A stretch of 64,000 nucleotides of DNA, taken from the NCBI GenBank assembly GCA_033816765.1, contig CM066291.1:62001-126000 (forward strand). The letters run 5' to 3'. The notes beneath the pieces are model-generated. The model was not told where the DNA came from and did no database searches. It saw only the letters and a program-made list of their open reading frames with translations. The DNA is from Nothopassalora personata. Its lineage: Eukaryota > Ascomycota > Dothideomycetes > Mycosphaerellales > Mycosphaerellaceae. Each line of letters begins with the position of its first letter. The first letter of the stretch is position 1. Positions 19,969 to 31,230 of the stretch are shown in pieces. A program made the translations under genes and the position numbers.

Positions 19969-22900
19969 GCGACCGGAGGGAGTTATGCAACACTCAGGCT
20001 CACGCATCGACATCAAACACAGTTTTCCAGACACAAGCAATCGTCAACGGACACAAAACCAGTGTCATGATCGACTCAGGAGCAGCGGGGAATTTTATCT
20101 CCGAGTCTTTCACAAGAAGAAACGGGTTAGCTACCCTGAAGAAGAAATGGGGTTACGAGTTGATCGCGGTAAACGGATCATCGTTACCTAGCGTGGAATG
20201 GGAGACGATACCATTGCCACTGGCTATCCAACAGCACCACGAGAATATTACCTTGGATGTCACTGATATGGCCAGTCATGACATAGTATTAGGTATGCCT
20301 TGGTTGAGAAAGCACAATCCAGTAATCGACTGGAGAAGAGGAGTACTCACATTTAGGGAATGCGATTGCGTTGTCGACATTCAGCCTGCGCAGTGGCAGC
20401 GTTCACTGGCAGATGAGGCAAGGAAACAGCTAAACGAGATACAGCTTGCGCCGACTAGAAGGACAAAAGAACCACCTTCGACCGGGACAGACACTGGCGT
20501 GGGGCCGCCGGGTCACGAAGTCACTGGAAGTGATGGAAGTAACGCACCATCGAAGAATACTAACATCTCAGAGTTGAGTATTCCCAAGGAGTATCGCAAG
20601 TGGTCGCGACTCTTTGAAGAGGAGAGAGGCAAAACCGCCTTACCTAAGCACCGCCCATGGGATCATAAGATTAACATTCAGCCAGGGAAAGAGCCTCCAT
20701 GGGGACCCCTATATCAAATGTCTGAGAAAGAGCTACAGACCCTACGAGAATGGCTGAAGGAGAAGCTAGCCAAAGGATGGATAAGAAGATCCACCTCGAG
20801 TGCAGGAACTCCATGTATGTTCGTTCCAAAAGCAAACGGGAAGTTACGACTCGTACAAGACTACAGGAAGTTAAACGAGATCACGATTAAGAACCGATAC
20901 CCGCTACCCAACATCGAAGAAGCACAAGACAGATTAACCGGATCAGACTGGTACACGAAGATTGACCTACGAGATGCCTTCTACGCTATACGGATGGCAG
21001 AAGGAGAAGAATGGAAAACCGCTTTCAGAACAAGATACGGACTTTACGAATTCTTGGTTATGCCAATGGGATTGACCAACGCACCCGCATCCTGCCAGGA
21101 CCTTGTTAACGAAACACTTAGAGACCTACTCGACGTATGCGTTATCGCCTACATGGACGACATACTGGTCTACACAAAAGGATCCCTACAGGAACACATA
21201 AAACAAGTCCAGGACGTCTTCGAACGACTTACACAATCAGGATTCAAGACGGCACCCGAGAAATGCGAATTCCATAAGAAAGAAGTCAAATTCTTGGGCT
21301 TCATTATTAGCACTACAGGGATAACGATCGACCCTGCGAAGACACAGTCAATTAGAGAGTGGCCAGAACCGAAAACAGTCAAGGACGTACAATCATTCCT
21401 TGGACTAGCGAACTACAACCGGAAATTTATTAAGGACTATTCAAAGATAGCAGCACCAATGACGATGCTTACAAGAAAGGACGTCACCTGGAAATGGGGA
21501 AAAGAACAGACTGAAGCATTCAAGAAACTTAAGGAACAATGCGCTTCAGCCCCCACGCTTCGACTATTCGATGGTAGCAAGGAAGTCCACATCGAGACCG
21601 ACGCGTCTGATATGGCAATAGGCGCATGTCTAACACAGACACACGACGGGCAGAGACACCCAGTAGCCTATTACTCCCGGAAAATGACCACAGCGGAACA
21701 GAACTACGACATCCATGATAAAGAGCTTCTAGCCATTGTTGCTGCTATGCAACATTGGAGAGTATATGTCGAGGGCCCACCGAAGTTAACGATTCTTTCT
21801 GACCACAAGAATCTTACGTACTTTACGACGACGAAAGAACTTACTCGAAGGCAAGCCCGCTGGTCGGAGCTGCTGGGACAGTATAAGTTCGAAATTAAAT
21901 ATACTCCAGGACGAGAGAATGGCCGCGCCGACGCGCTGAGCCGAAGAAGCGACTACATGGAAGGAAAAGAACCAGTGCAACATAAGATATTAAAGACAAA
22001 CCCCGACGGAAGTCTTAGTGCCAACACAAGAGAATTCAACAACATCGTACGGATATTAGGCGACAGGAACGAACAATTCCCTATATCGCAAGGAAAATAC
22101 CAAGTACCTAAGGATCGAGAAGAAGAATGCATACGACAACATCACGACGGACCAACTTATGGACACCCTGGAACTTCAAAAACTATGGACCTAATACAGC
22201 GCAGTTTCTCCTTTCCACAGATGAGACTTAAGGTGTCACGCTACATTAAACAATGCGTACACTGCCAACGAAACAAGGCTGCGAGACATGCAAAATACGG
22301 TCACCTACAGTTCAGGACACCACCGACGAAACCATGGGACGAAGTCACAATGGACTTTATTACGAAACTCCCACCGTCAAGAGATCAAGTTACGAAACAA
22401 CCATACGACACGATACTAGTCATGGTTGATAGACTTACGAAATACGCACACTTCATTCCTGCATCAGAAACGTACAATGCAGAGCAGCTCGGATACCTCG
22501 TACTGGATAGACTTATCCGATACCACGGATTCCCTCAAGCGTTTATAACGGACAGAGACAAGCTATTCACATCAAACTACTGGAAGACGCTTATGGGAAC
22601 GATCGGAATCAAACACAAGCTGTCAACAGCATATCATCCGGAGACAGACGGACAAACCGAAAGGATGAATCAAACGCTAGAACAATACCTACGACACTAC
22701 ATTAACTATGCACAAGACAACTGGGTTTCATTACTGCCAATAGCGCAGATTGCACTAAACAACCACAAATCGGAGACAACTTCAACGACGCCATTTTATG
22801 CGAACTTTGGTAAAGATCCTAACCTATTCGGAATACCTGGATCCCATCCACAGGCCGAGAGAGCAATCGTGACGACGGATACTCTTAAGGAAGTGCACAA

Positions 22901-23396
22901 AGAAACACGCAAGGCGATCGAAGATGCACAACGAAAACTGTCTCAACAACGGCAGGACACGAGAAAAATGGCACCTCTGCTAAAAAAGGGGGATAAGGTC
23001 TATCTCCTTACAAAAAATTTGAGAACAAGAAGACAGACCAAGAAACTAGATCACGTTAAAGTCGGACCATTTTTAATCGACAAAGTCGTAGGACCAGTTA
23101 ACTATCGACTACGACTACCACCTGACGCAAAAATCCACCCAGTCTTCCATATCTCTAAGCTGGAACCCGCAGACGCCAGAACACCTTGCCAAGAGAGCTT
23201 CCATTTCGAGCCGGAAGCAGAAAACGAATTTGAAGTCGAAAAAATCCTAGATAAAAAGGGTCAGCGATACCTTATCAAATGGAAGGGATACGACGAATCA
23301 GAAAATACCTGGGAACCAAAAGAAAACCTACGAAACTGTCAGCAGAAGATTCGGGAGTATCAAAACGGCGCTTGCTCAGAAGTAACCACACCATAA
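19965..23396 (+). CDS. pol: Pol polyprotein of B (PR-RT-RH-IN-chromodomain)
   Basis: 1143 aa starting at the ATG overlapping the gag stop. Order: aspartic protease (DSG at 37-39, MIDSGAAGNFIS); reverse transcriptase (LVQDYRKLNEIT, FLVMPMGLTNAPA, active site YMDDILVYT near 396); RNase H (TDASDMAIGACL near 545); integrase with an HHCC finger (CVHCQRN near 765) and catalytic core (MDFITKLPP near 796, ITDRDKLF near 862, HPETDGQTERMNQ near 893); and a C-terminal chromodomain (EVEKILDKKGQRYLIKWKGY...NTWEP, about 1087-1138), which in chromoviruses directs integration to marked heterochromatin. PR-RT-RH-IN order and chromodomain identify a Ty3/gypsy chromovirus. Key catalytic residues are present and no stops occur, so it may be functional. 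Confidence 0.95.
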   Translation: MSDRRELCNTQAHASTSNTVFQTQAIVNGHKTSVMIDSGAAGNFISESFTRRNGLATLKKKWGYELIAVNGSSLPSVEWETIPLPLAIQQHHENITLDVTDMASHDIVLGMPWLRKHNPVIDWRRGVLTFRECDCVVDIQPAQWQRSLADEARKQLNEIQLAPTRRTKEPPSTGTDTGVGPPGHEVTGSDGSNAPSKNTNISELSIPKEYRKWSRLFEEERGKTALPKHRPWDHKINIQPGKEPPWGPLYQMSEKELQTLREWLKEKLAKGWIRRSTSSAGTPCMFVPKANGKLRLVQDYRKLNEITIKNRYPLPNIEEAQDRLTGSDWYTKIDLRDAFYAIRMAEGEEWKTAFRTRYGLYEFLVMPMGLTNAPASCQDLVNETLRDLLDVCVIAYMDDILVYTKGSLQEHIKQVQDVFERLTQSGFKTAPEKCEFHKKEVKFLGFIISTTGITIDPAKTQSIREWPEPKTVKDVQSFLGLANYNRKFIKDYSKIAAPMTMLTRKDVTWKWGKEQTEAFKKLKEQCASAPTLRLFDGSKEVHIETDASDMAIGACLTQTHDGQRHPVAYYSRKMTTAEQNYDIHDKELLAIVAAMQHWRVYVEGPPKLTILSDHKNLTYFTTTKELTRRQARWSELLGQYKFEIKYTPGRENGRADALSRRSDYMEGKEPVQHKILKTNPDGSLSANTREFNNIVRILGDRNEQFPISQGKYQVPKDREEECIRQHHDGPTYGHPGTSKTMDLIQRSFSFPQMRLKVSRYIKQCVHCQRNKAARHAKYGHLQFRTPPTKPWDEVTMDFITKLPPSRDQVTKQPYDTILVMVDRLTKYAHFIPASETYNAEQLGYLVLDRLIRYHGFPQAFITDRDKLFTSNYWKTLMGTIGIKHKLSTAYHPETDGQTERMNQTLEQYLRHYINYAQDNWVSLLPIAQIALNNHKSETTSTTPFYANFGKDPNLFGIPGSHPQAERAIVTTDTLKEVHKETRKAIEDAQRKLSQQRQDTRKMAPLLKKGDKVYLLTKNLRTRRQTKKLDHVKVGPFLIDKVVGPVNYRLRLPPDAKIHPVFHISKLEPADARTPCQESFHFEPEAENEFEVEKILDKKGQRYLIKWKGYDESENTWEPKENLRNCQQKIREYQNGACSEVTTP

Positions 23397-23422
23397 GACA
23401 TGGTAACTTTTGAGCAAACGGA

Positions 23423-23494
23423 CGACTGGAGTAGGAATCGAACACGACCTCAAGAGTGTAGACAGCTTGCGCTCTACCACTGAGCTACCCAGCC
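23423..23494 (-). other. tRNA-like sequence inside B
   Basis: The minus strand has a 7-bp acceptor stem (GGCTGGG with TCCAGTC, two G-T pairs), TA at positions 8-9, a canonical D arm (GCTC-AGTGGTA-GAGC) and a T arm with TTCGATTCC. The anticodon arm does not close normally (CAAGC...TCTTG with a nine-base loop), so no anticodon can be assigned. The T stem lacks two bases present in the B-prime copy (43826-43899). Probably a captured tRNA or tRNA-derived piece, not a working gene. It lies between pol and the antisense ORF. Confidence 0.6.
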
Positions 23495-23534
23495 GATTGA
23501 TAAGAACAGGGACACAACTTACAAATAAATACCC

Positions 23535-24098
23535 TTACGAAGGAGACGGCTGAGCCACCGACGGCACCGTCTCGCCAGAAGGAGAAAGCCAGAAGTCGTC
23601 CGGAAGACCTTCGACAGCACTCCAGGTCCAAGGAGACAAGGACAGATTGGGAGCACTAGGATCCGCGTCTGCTACAGCGTACTCCTGCGCCCCTGGATCC
23701 TCGTCTAGCAACAACCGATCTTCCAACGAACGACCCTCCGCAACCTTCTGATCAACCGCATCCAATTGCTTACGGAGGCGCATTTCCTTTGCATGCGCTT
23801 CCATTAAGGCATCCTACCTTTCACCAAGAATCCTCTTCGCGGTATCCAGTTCCTGCAACAATTTCTTCCGCTGAAGCGATAAGCGCTTCCACTCGCCCTC
23901 GGTTACCCTCGCATTGCAACTCTTCAGATTCCGCTGCCAGCACTCGGAACAGCGACCAGATGAGATGTGCACCTTGCACACACGGCCCTCCTTTTGACAA
24001 GAATCACACGGACGCATCGCGGTATCACCGTCACGAAAGATCTGCTGGGCTTTCTTCTTGCGGCGAGCGGTAGATTTGGATTGGGAGGAAAAAGACAT
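23535..24098 (-). pseudogene. Antisense Zn2Cys6-type/coiled-coil ORF of B, broken by one stop
   Basis: ATG at 24098 (MSFSSQSKST). The first 94 codons encode a basic N-terminus and CDSCQKEGRVC, 8 residues, CSECWQRNLKSC (C-x2-C-x6-C-x8-C-x2-C-x6-C), then a KKLLQELDTAKRIL helix. A TAG at 23814-23816 interrupts the frame, which continues in frame (DALMEAHAKEMRLRKQL, coiled coil) to 23535 with an acidic, Trp-rich C-terminus. B-prime has CAG (Gln) at the same codon, so the stop is derived, one C-to-T change. The 94-aa product keeps the zinc cluster but loses the C-terminal half. Confidence 0.8.
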
Positions 24099-24139
24099 CG
24101 TTGCGAGACACGAAAAGGAAGTACAAACATGACTTATGA

Positions 24140-24171
24140 AGCTCTGGGACAGAGCTAGGCTAAAAGGGGGA
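24140..24171 (+). other. PPT-proximal hairpin and polypurine tract of B
   Basis: AGCTCTG-GGA-CAGAGCT (24140-24156), perfect 7-bp arms. Purine tract AAAAGGGGGA (24162-24171), 3 bp from the LTR at 24175. Confidence 0.8.
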
Positions 24172-24174
24172 TGG

Positions 24175-24583
24175 TGTTACGGTTCTGATCTGGGGCTGAA
24201 GGAAGCTAACCAATCAGACCTCCACAATTGGTGGGCGCTTCCGCCCGAGAAGTGCTCTCTCACCCGCAGGAATAAAACCAAGGAACCGAGAGAGCAACTG
24301 AAGTGATCTCCTTGATCTCGTTGATCTCGGTGATCTCGAGAGAGCATGGAGAGCATGGAGAGCACGGAGAGCAAACGCTCTATCTCCTTTGTATTTAGGA
24401 ACGCTAGAAACCCTTATGGTTCTGATGCGTTCAACTCATGTTACTATCTCACTGATTGGAATACAACTCTTATTCCTATCATTCATCTTCGCTCAGCTTG
24501 CTTCAGCCTCTCCAAAGAATAATACCGCCACGTGACTTGACTTATCTCTCTTTTGAGACTAGCCCTGGAACGAGACAATAACA
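24175..24583 (+). repeat. 3' LTR of B
   Basis: 409 bp, identical by eye to 17518-17926. Followed by TAAAG. Confidence 0.92.
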
Positions 24584-24851
24584 TAAAGCCTAAGAATTTA
24601 ACTTCTTTCTTATAGAATTCGCATTTCTCGGGTGCTATCTTAAATCCTAATTACGTAAGTCGTTCGAAGACGTCCTAGACTTATCTTATGTGCTCCTATA
24701 GGGATCCTTTCGTATAGACTAGTATATTGTCCATGTAGGTAATAACGCATACGTCGAGTAGGTCTCTAAGTGTTTCGTTAACAAGGTCCTAGTAGGATGC
24801 GGGTGCGTTAGTCAATCCTATTAGTATAACTAAGAATTCGTAAAGTCCGTA

Positions 24852-26214
24852 TTACGCTATGCAATATTCCGCGCCATGCTGGGCCGCATAGCCGCGGTAT
24901 CACCGTCCTGCCAAGCCCCATAGTATCTTGCTGTAGAACCCGGGAATCCAGTACTTTATCATCGCTATATCGTCGTGTCGTCGTTATATCGTTACTGTCG
25001 CCAGTCCCAGGTGTTGTTGGCGTTATCTATGCCTGCTAGGTTGCCGCAATGGCAGCAGAACGAGATCCAACGACTATTCGCAGATACTGCGCACAGTAAC
25101 CAATATATTGCAGAGCTTATGAATATCGCTAGACGCAGTATCGACAAGCACCGTAACAACTACCTCCTCTTCGGTCATATCTACCTCGATAAAACGCTCA
25201 ATGGTGGTGCCGGTCGCCCTCGCTCGCTCTTGCCGATCTTCGAGGAACGCATATTCGAATACCTCGCGGACAAGCCGACTGCGTATCAGGATGAAATAGC
25301 GTGGTATCTATACGACGAGTTCGGAGTGGTTGTGAGCCAGAGTACTATCTCGCGTTGTCTCAAGCGGCATAAGTGGTCGAAGAAGGTCGCGTGTCGCCTG
25401 GCGAAGGAGCGCAATAAGGAGGTACGCGATTGGTTTGAGCGTGAGCAGGAGATGATGCCGATGAGTCGTGTCTGCTGTGTGGATGAGAGCGCTTCGAATG
25501 AACGTACCGGTTGGCGCAAGACTGGTTGGACACCTATAGGCGCACCTTGTTTTGAAGAAGGCTCTTGTAAAAGAGAGGTGCGGTGGTCAGTACTGCCAGC
25601 TATAACGCAGGCTGGATATCTACCGGGGACGCTCGTGTTCCAAGGCAGTATCACTGCTGAGATATTCGAAGCGTGGCTCGAGCACACGGTGTTGCCGCAG
25701 TTGGAGAGAGGCTCTTTTCTGGTGATGGATAATGCGTCGATTCACCGCAGTGAGACGGTCGCACGGCTCTGCGCAGAGGCTGGTGTGTACCTGCAATATC
25801 TCCCACCATATTCGCCAGACTTCAATCCGATCGAGCTGTCATTCGGGGTGCTGAAGGCGTGGATCGGCCTTTCCGCGACTTCGAGGGCTTCGATCGAGAT
25901 TGCGACTGCGACTGCTCAAGAGCTTGGAGTGTGTTATCATAAGGCTTTGGACGAGGTGGCTGTCGAACGCGTTTGGCTGGTCTCGAAGATGGCCCAGCAG
26001 TGCTGCTACGACGCTTGGAGCCTGCCGCCATGTGAGGCAAACAACACCTGGGACTGGCGACGACGAGGTTATATCAACGACACGATAATATTCATGAGAT
26101 TGGGACAGAATATCGCTATTCCCAGGTTCTACGCGTGTTTACTATGAGGAACGCGGGACGGCTAATCCACGGACCCACCCCCGGCAGCATGGCGCGGAAT
26201 ATTGCATAGCATAG
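24852..26214 (+). mobile_element. Tc1/mariner-superfamily DNA transposon
   Basis: 1363 bp between TA dinucleotides (24850-24851, 26215-26216). Restoring D across it gives GTCCGTATCTTATCC, as in B reversed. Terminal inverted repeats of ~30 bp share CTATGCAATATTCCGCGCCA, with two C/T differences at the outer end. One transposase ORF. Little mutated compared with D. Confidence 0.88.
25029..26147 (+). CDS. Tc1-type DD34E transposase
   Basis: 372 aa from ATG 25029 (MPARLPQWQQ); a GTG 54 bp upstream is in frame but less likely. The N-terminal helix-turn-helix region (EIQRLFADTAHSNQYIAEL, RRSIDKHRNN) binds the terminal repeats. The catalytic DDE domain has the first Asp in CCVDESA (about 165), the second in LVMDNASIHR (about 233), and Glu in YSPDFNPIE with 34 residues between, i.e. 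DD34E. It excises and reinserts the element at TA sites. Full-length for Tc1-like transposases and free of stops, so possibly functional. Confidence 0.9.
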   Translation: MPARLPQWQQNEIQRLFADTAHSNQYIAELMNIARRSIDKHRNNYLLFGHIYLDKTLNGGAGRPRSLLPIFEERIFEYLADKPTAYQDEIAWYLYDEFGVVVSQSTISRCLKRHKWSKKVACRLAKERNKEVRDWFEREQEMMPMSRVCCVDESASNERTGWRKTGWTPIGAPCFEEGSCKREVRWSVLPAITQAGYLPGTLVFQGSITAEIFEAWLEHTVLPQLERGSFLVMDNASIHRSETVARLCAEAGVYLQYLPPYSPDFNPIELSFGVLKAWIGLSATSRASIEIATATAQELGVCYHKALDEVAVERVWLVSKMAQQCCYDAWSLPPCEANNTWDWRRRGYINDTIIFMRLGQNIAIPRFYACLL

Positions 26215-27398
26215 TATCTTATCCTAAAAGCGGTTTTCCATTCTTCTCCTTCCGCTATTCGTATAGCGTAGAAGGCATCTCGTAGGTTAATCTTCGTATA
26301 ATAGTCTAATCCGGTTAATCTATCTTATGCTTCTTCGATGTTAGGTAGCGGGTATCGGTTCTTAATCGTAATCTCGTTTAACTTCCTATAGTCTTATACG
26401 AGTCGTAACTTCCCGTTTGCTTTTAGAACGAACATGCATAGAGTTCCTACACTTAAGGTAGATCTTCTTATCTATCCTTTAGCTAGCTTCTCCTTTAGCT
26501 ATTCTCGTAGGGTCTATAGCTCTTTCTTAGACATTTAATATAGGGGTCCCTATAGAGGCTCTTTCCCTAGCTAAATGTTAATCTTATAATCCTATAGGCG
26601 GTGCTTAGATAAGGCGGTTTGCCTCTCTCCTCTTTAAAGAGTCGCGACCACTTACGATACTCCTTAGGAATACTTAACTCTAAGATATTAGTATTCTTCG
26701 ATAGTACGTTACTTCTATTACTTCTAGTAACTTCGTAACCCGGCGGCCCTACGCTAGTGTCTATCCTAGTCGAAGGTAGTTCTTCTATCCTTCTAGTCGG
26801 CGTAAGCTCGAATATATTAAGCTATTTCCTTACCTTATCTACTATCGTCCGCTATCGATACGTACGCTAAATGTCGATAATGTAGTCGCATTCCCTAAAT
26901 GTAAGTACTCCTCTTCTCTAGTCGATTACTAGATTATGCTTTCTTAACTAAGGTATACCTAATACTATGTTATAACTAGCTATATTAGTAATATCTAAGG
27001 TAATATTCTCGTAGTACTATTAGATAGCTAGTAGTAATAGTATCGTCTCCTATTCTACGCTAGGTAACGATAATCCGTTTACCGCGATTAACTCGTAACC
27101 CTATTTCTTCTTTAGGGTAGCTAACCCGTTTCTTCTTATAAAAGACTCGGAGATAAAATTTCCCGCTACTCCTAAGTCGATTATAACACTAGTCTTATGT
27201 CCGTTAACGATTACTTATGTCTAGAAAACTATGTTTAACGTCGATGTATAAGCCTAAGTATTACATAACTCCCTTTAGTCGCTTATTCCTAGGGAGCTAA
27301 TCCTTTTCCTAAATAGTATATAGTTCGCTATGCTTCGTGCCTAGAGGCTTCGGCTAGAACCTATAGCCCGTTACCCTATATCTACACTTATAGTCTAT

Positions 27399-27524
27399 AG
27401 ACAATGTAAGTAGATTAATATATTAAGAATCTACTAAGCGCGAGAAAGCAAGATAAGCTACGAGTAAGTGCCTAAGGTAGCTAGGGCCTTAGCATCTAAG
27501 AAAGTGCTAGGACAAGCATTAAGT
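27399..27524 (-). repeat. 3' LTR of K
   Basis: 126 bp, near-identical to 46523-46648 with a few transitions. Confidence 0.82.
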
Positions 27525-27699
27525 TACCCCTATAACGAGGCTCTAGATGTTACTATAGGTGTATTACACACTAAAAGGTACATACGCTCGCTTACTAACA
27601 CTATGCCATCCTCCTCGTCTAACCCCTATATCGTTATGCCCGGTAGTTACCGCGTAGTAGTAGTATAGGCGTAGCTACTACTAAAATCGATAGGTGTTT

Positions 27700-30600
27700 C
27701 GCGCGTTCTTATTAGATAGCGCTAATACCGTAGTATAACGGTTATTATCTACTAAGATAAGACGATTAGCGCACTCAATAGTATCGTCCAATTAGAGCCC
27801 TAATAACTACTGTTAATTAGGCTCGGTGTTATTATTAATTGCCGCCTTATAGTTAGCTATATTAAGCTACTACACGAAGTCGGCGTACTTAAACTAATCT
27901 AGTGCCTTCGTGAAGCCGTTAGCTACCTAGTCGTTAGTACCTATCCACTTAACCGCGATCTTACCCTTAGTAATAGCCTTACGGATGTAGTAATAGCGGG
28001 TGTCGATGTGTTTAGTACGACCGTCTACACCGCTGCTTCGCTTCGTAATATCGATCGCTAGCATATTGTCTTTATATAAGGTAATAGGGAATAGCGGTCC
28101 CTTATAATCCACCTCCTTAAGCAAGTTGCTAATACTAATAGCTTCCTTCGCTCTAAGCGTTAGTTAAACATACTTAGCCTCTATTAAGGAGAGCGTTACG
28201 ATAGTCTACCGACCTAACTTCTAGGAAGTTAGTACGCCTAGCATCGTGAAGACGAAGGCTCCTATAGAACGCCTATCGTCGAGATCATTAGCCTATAAGG
28301 TATCGACGTACCCCTTTAGCTAAAGATCGTATGCGGTGTCTACGCCCTTAAAGTATAGTCTACGGTACTTATAACCTACGAGATACTTTATAACCTGTAC
28401 TAAAGCGTCCATATATTCTATAGTTAGGTTTACGAGAAAGCGGCATAGTAAGCATATCTAATAGCTACAGTCCGGTCTAGTTATTATAACTACCTAGAGA
28501 CATTTACCTATAGCCTTCTAATAACGGGCCTTTAGAGTGTTATCTACCTTATAATCTATAGGGGCCTTACGGTACTAGTGCTTTACATTCATCGGTACCT
28601 TAGGCGGCTTACCTAAGATGTTATACTCCTCCGCGAGCTTCTAAAGATAGCCGTCTTAAACAATACGGAGGGTGCGGTTCTTACGGTCTCGTATAATACG
28701 TATACCTAGGTAATAGTACACGTCGCCGAGCTTACGCATCTTAAATTTAGTCTATAGCATTGCTACGATTACTTTAATACCGGTCTTTGCGATAATAAGT
28801 AGGTTATCTACGTAGATAATAATAATAGAGCCCGACACCTCGTACTTAAACACGTAGATGTCGCTTATAATAGGGATGAACCTTAGTAAGCGTAGATACT
28901 TACTAAGCTCCTAGTACTAAAGTAGAGGTAATTGCTTTAGTCTATATAATACACGGCGAAGCTCGTAGACGTTATTATTCTACTCGAAACCGTGTAGCAT
29001 CTTAATATAGACCTTCTAGCCTATAATGATTGCATTAAGAAAGGCAGTTATAATATCGTACTACTTACATTTAAGATTATAGTAAGCGATTAGCGCGTAG
29101 AGCATACGTAGGGTGGATAACTTAACTACTGCTACATACGTCTCGTCGTAGTCGCCTTTACGTTATGTGTTGCTACGGACAACCTAGTGCGCCTTAAAGC
29201 GACTAATCTTACCGTTTACGTCTAGCTTAATAGCGTAGACCCATCTACCCTTTAGAACGCGTACGCCTAGTAGTAGTAAGGCCTTAACCTTATAGACCTA
29301 GGTCTCGTATTACTCGAGACTAGTGAATTTAGCCTCTTCGGCTATACGCTACTCGGCGTGTTATAGTGTACTTATTACGGCCTTATAACTCTTCGGTATA
29401 ATAATAGTCGCTAGATCTAGCTAGTCGGTCGCTACTATAAAAGCAGTTACGGTCGCATGTAGTATGTTAGTAAGCTACCTACGGTCTTACTTACTAAGCG
29501 AGTAATACAGTGCCCTACGCTACTTCCGGTTAGCCTTAAACTAATAGCTATTCTTCGGATCGCATACATTAGCCGGAGGGCGCCTATTACGCTAAGGCCG
29601 ACCTAATGGTATAGGTAGTACTAGTGTAGGCTACTAAGTAGGCTCTACTAGAGGTGTCGTAAAGTCGTCTTAATCCTTAACTGTTAGCTTAGAAGGTGTT
29701 ATTAGCTACACCTCCGGAAAGTCGTCTAGAGTATCCTCTTAATAGGCATCTACGACTTCCTATACTAGGTCCTTATTAGACTACTCGAGTGAAGTGTCGG
29801 TAGGCTTATTAATAACCGTAATGTTCTTAGGTAGTGTTACTACACCCCTAGAATTACTACCCCTAGGAGTCGTAACTTCTATAGCTACACGGCGTAGCGC
29901 TACTTTATAGTTACGCTCTATAGGGAAGATGTCGTCTAGTAAGACATATTCGTTAGCATTATTAGTCTTAGGCTTACCGGCTAGAGCTATAATAGGGTCG
30001 TAGCCCTTAATAAACTAAATATCCTTAGTTCGAAATACCTTATGTGCCTTAGCGACATAAACACGGTAGATAGTCCTGCTTTCGTATCTAACGAGTTTGC
30101 CCTATAGTAAGCGAGAGTTAAACTTCTCGCCTCGACTAACGTTATAGTTATAGACGAAAGCACGGTAGCTATAGGCCTTAAGGTGTAATAGGCTAGGCTA
30201 CACCGGCTAGATGCCCTACTACTTATTAATAACCTCCTAAGGCGACAGTCCTTTAATAGCTACACTCAGAGTGAGGTTAAGAAGATAGACCGAAGCCTAT
30301 ATAGCTTCCGGCTAGAGAGCTAGTAGAAGTCTAGCATTAATAAGTAGCTTACGTAACATGCTACATACTATATAATTACTAACTTCGGCTCCGCTATTCT
30401 ATTCTAAAGAATGAGGTGTTATAACCTATAGAACGAAGCCCTTATCTTATAAGTACTAAATAAGCGCATTACCGCTATACTCGCTACCTCCGTCTATCCG
30501 AAAGATAGCAATCGATATGCTATATTAGGTCTTTACCTAACGGTAGACGATACGGATATACTAAGCTACACTATCCTTCTATACTAAGTAGAAGTTGGCG

Positions 30601-31225
30601 CGCTTTAGGCTATAGAGGTAAGTAAATAGCGTGAAATATTTCTCCTTACCAAGTCTAAGGTTACGGACAGTAATAACATCTACTGTAACAATATAGAATA
30701 GTGTTAATAGCCGGACTATAGGAATGCGGTTATAGACTTTATAACCTATCCCCTTTCGGTAAGGGATGTACTCGCGTAGGTGCTTACTAAGGTTACCGTT
30801 ACCGATAATAATAATGCGCTTATCGTTATGTAGCTACACTAGCTTACGGCTATAAATGTGTCTAAGGCGGCGATACTACAGGTCTCCTATAGTAGTTATC
30901 GATAGCTCGACCTTAGAAGAAGTGAGGGCTGTCGGTAAGTCCTTTAACTTTAAGAATAGTAGTCTAAGATGGCTATAGCAATAGGCTACCGTACGCTTAT
31001 TATCCTTCTTTATAAAGAGGATTTAGTCGTCGTTACGGTAGTATACACCCTTACGGCGAAGCGCCTCTATTAAGATTAGATTAGCTACTAGGCCTAGTAC
31101 GTACAGTACCTATAAGAAGTAGGTAATACCGAACTCGAATAGGTCTAGTTAGATAATACCGCATATAGTAGTAGTAATAATCCCCTTACCTATCTTAATA
31201 GGGACATTGTAGGGTCTATAACTAA
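27700..31225 (-). pseudogene. pol: Degraded copia pol of K (integrase, RT, RNase H)
   Basis: RNase H end at 27927-28124, open for 65 codons: DNMLAIDITKRSSG, RTKHIDTRYYYIRKAI, matching the conserved copia RNase H tail. RT around 28560-29330 includes IIIIYVDNLLIIAKTG (YVDD with Asp to Asn) and VYYYLGIRIIRD. Integrase-like sequence lies at about 30200-31225. The order on the minus strand is integrase, RT, RNase H, diagnostic for Ty1/copia. Many RIP-type stops; non-functional. Confidence 0.8.
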
Positions 31226-31230
31226 CTATG

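Larger units (their letters stand above)
17518..24583 (+). mobile_element. Element B: full-length chromodomain Ty3/gypsy retrotransposon
   Basis: 7066 bp. The 409-bp LTRs (17518-17926, 24175-24583) are identical by eye, and TAAAG lies at 17513-17517 and 24584-24588. Gag and Pol are both open. It also carries a tRNA-like segment and an antisense Zn-cluster ORF interrupted by one stop. Inserted in D pol; unmutated, so young and possibly still active. Confidence 0.93.
24589..27300 (-). pseudogene. pol: Degraded pol of D (RT and protease part), split by the Tc1 element
   Basis: Minus strand, continuing after B: RT (24589-24851, 26217-26530), linker and protease (26530-27270), following the order of B Pol. 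The frame ends near 27275 at the gag/pol junction (CGCTTATTCC block). Stops are at Gln/Trp codons. Confidence 0.8.

Noticed and set aside
23423..23494. Functional tRNA gene
   Set aside because: The anticodon loop has extra bases, the T stem is damaged and no anticodon can be assigned; listed only as tRNA-like.
27468..27668. 66-codon + frame at the left end of K
   Set aside because: Overlaps the LTR and lies opposite to the element; chance frame.
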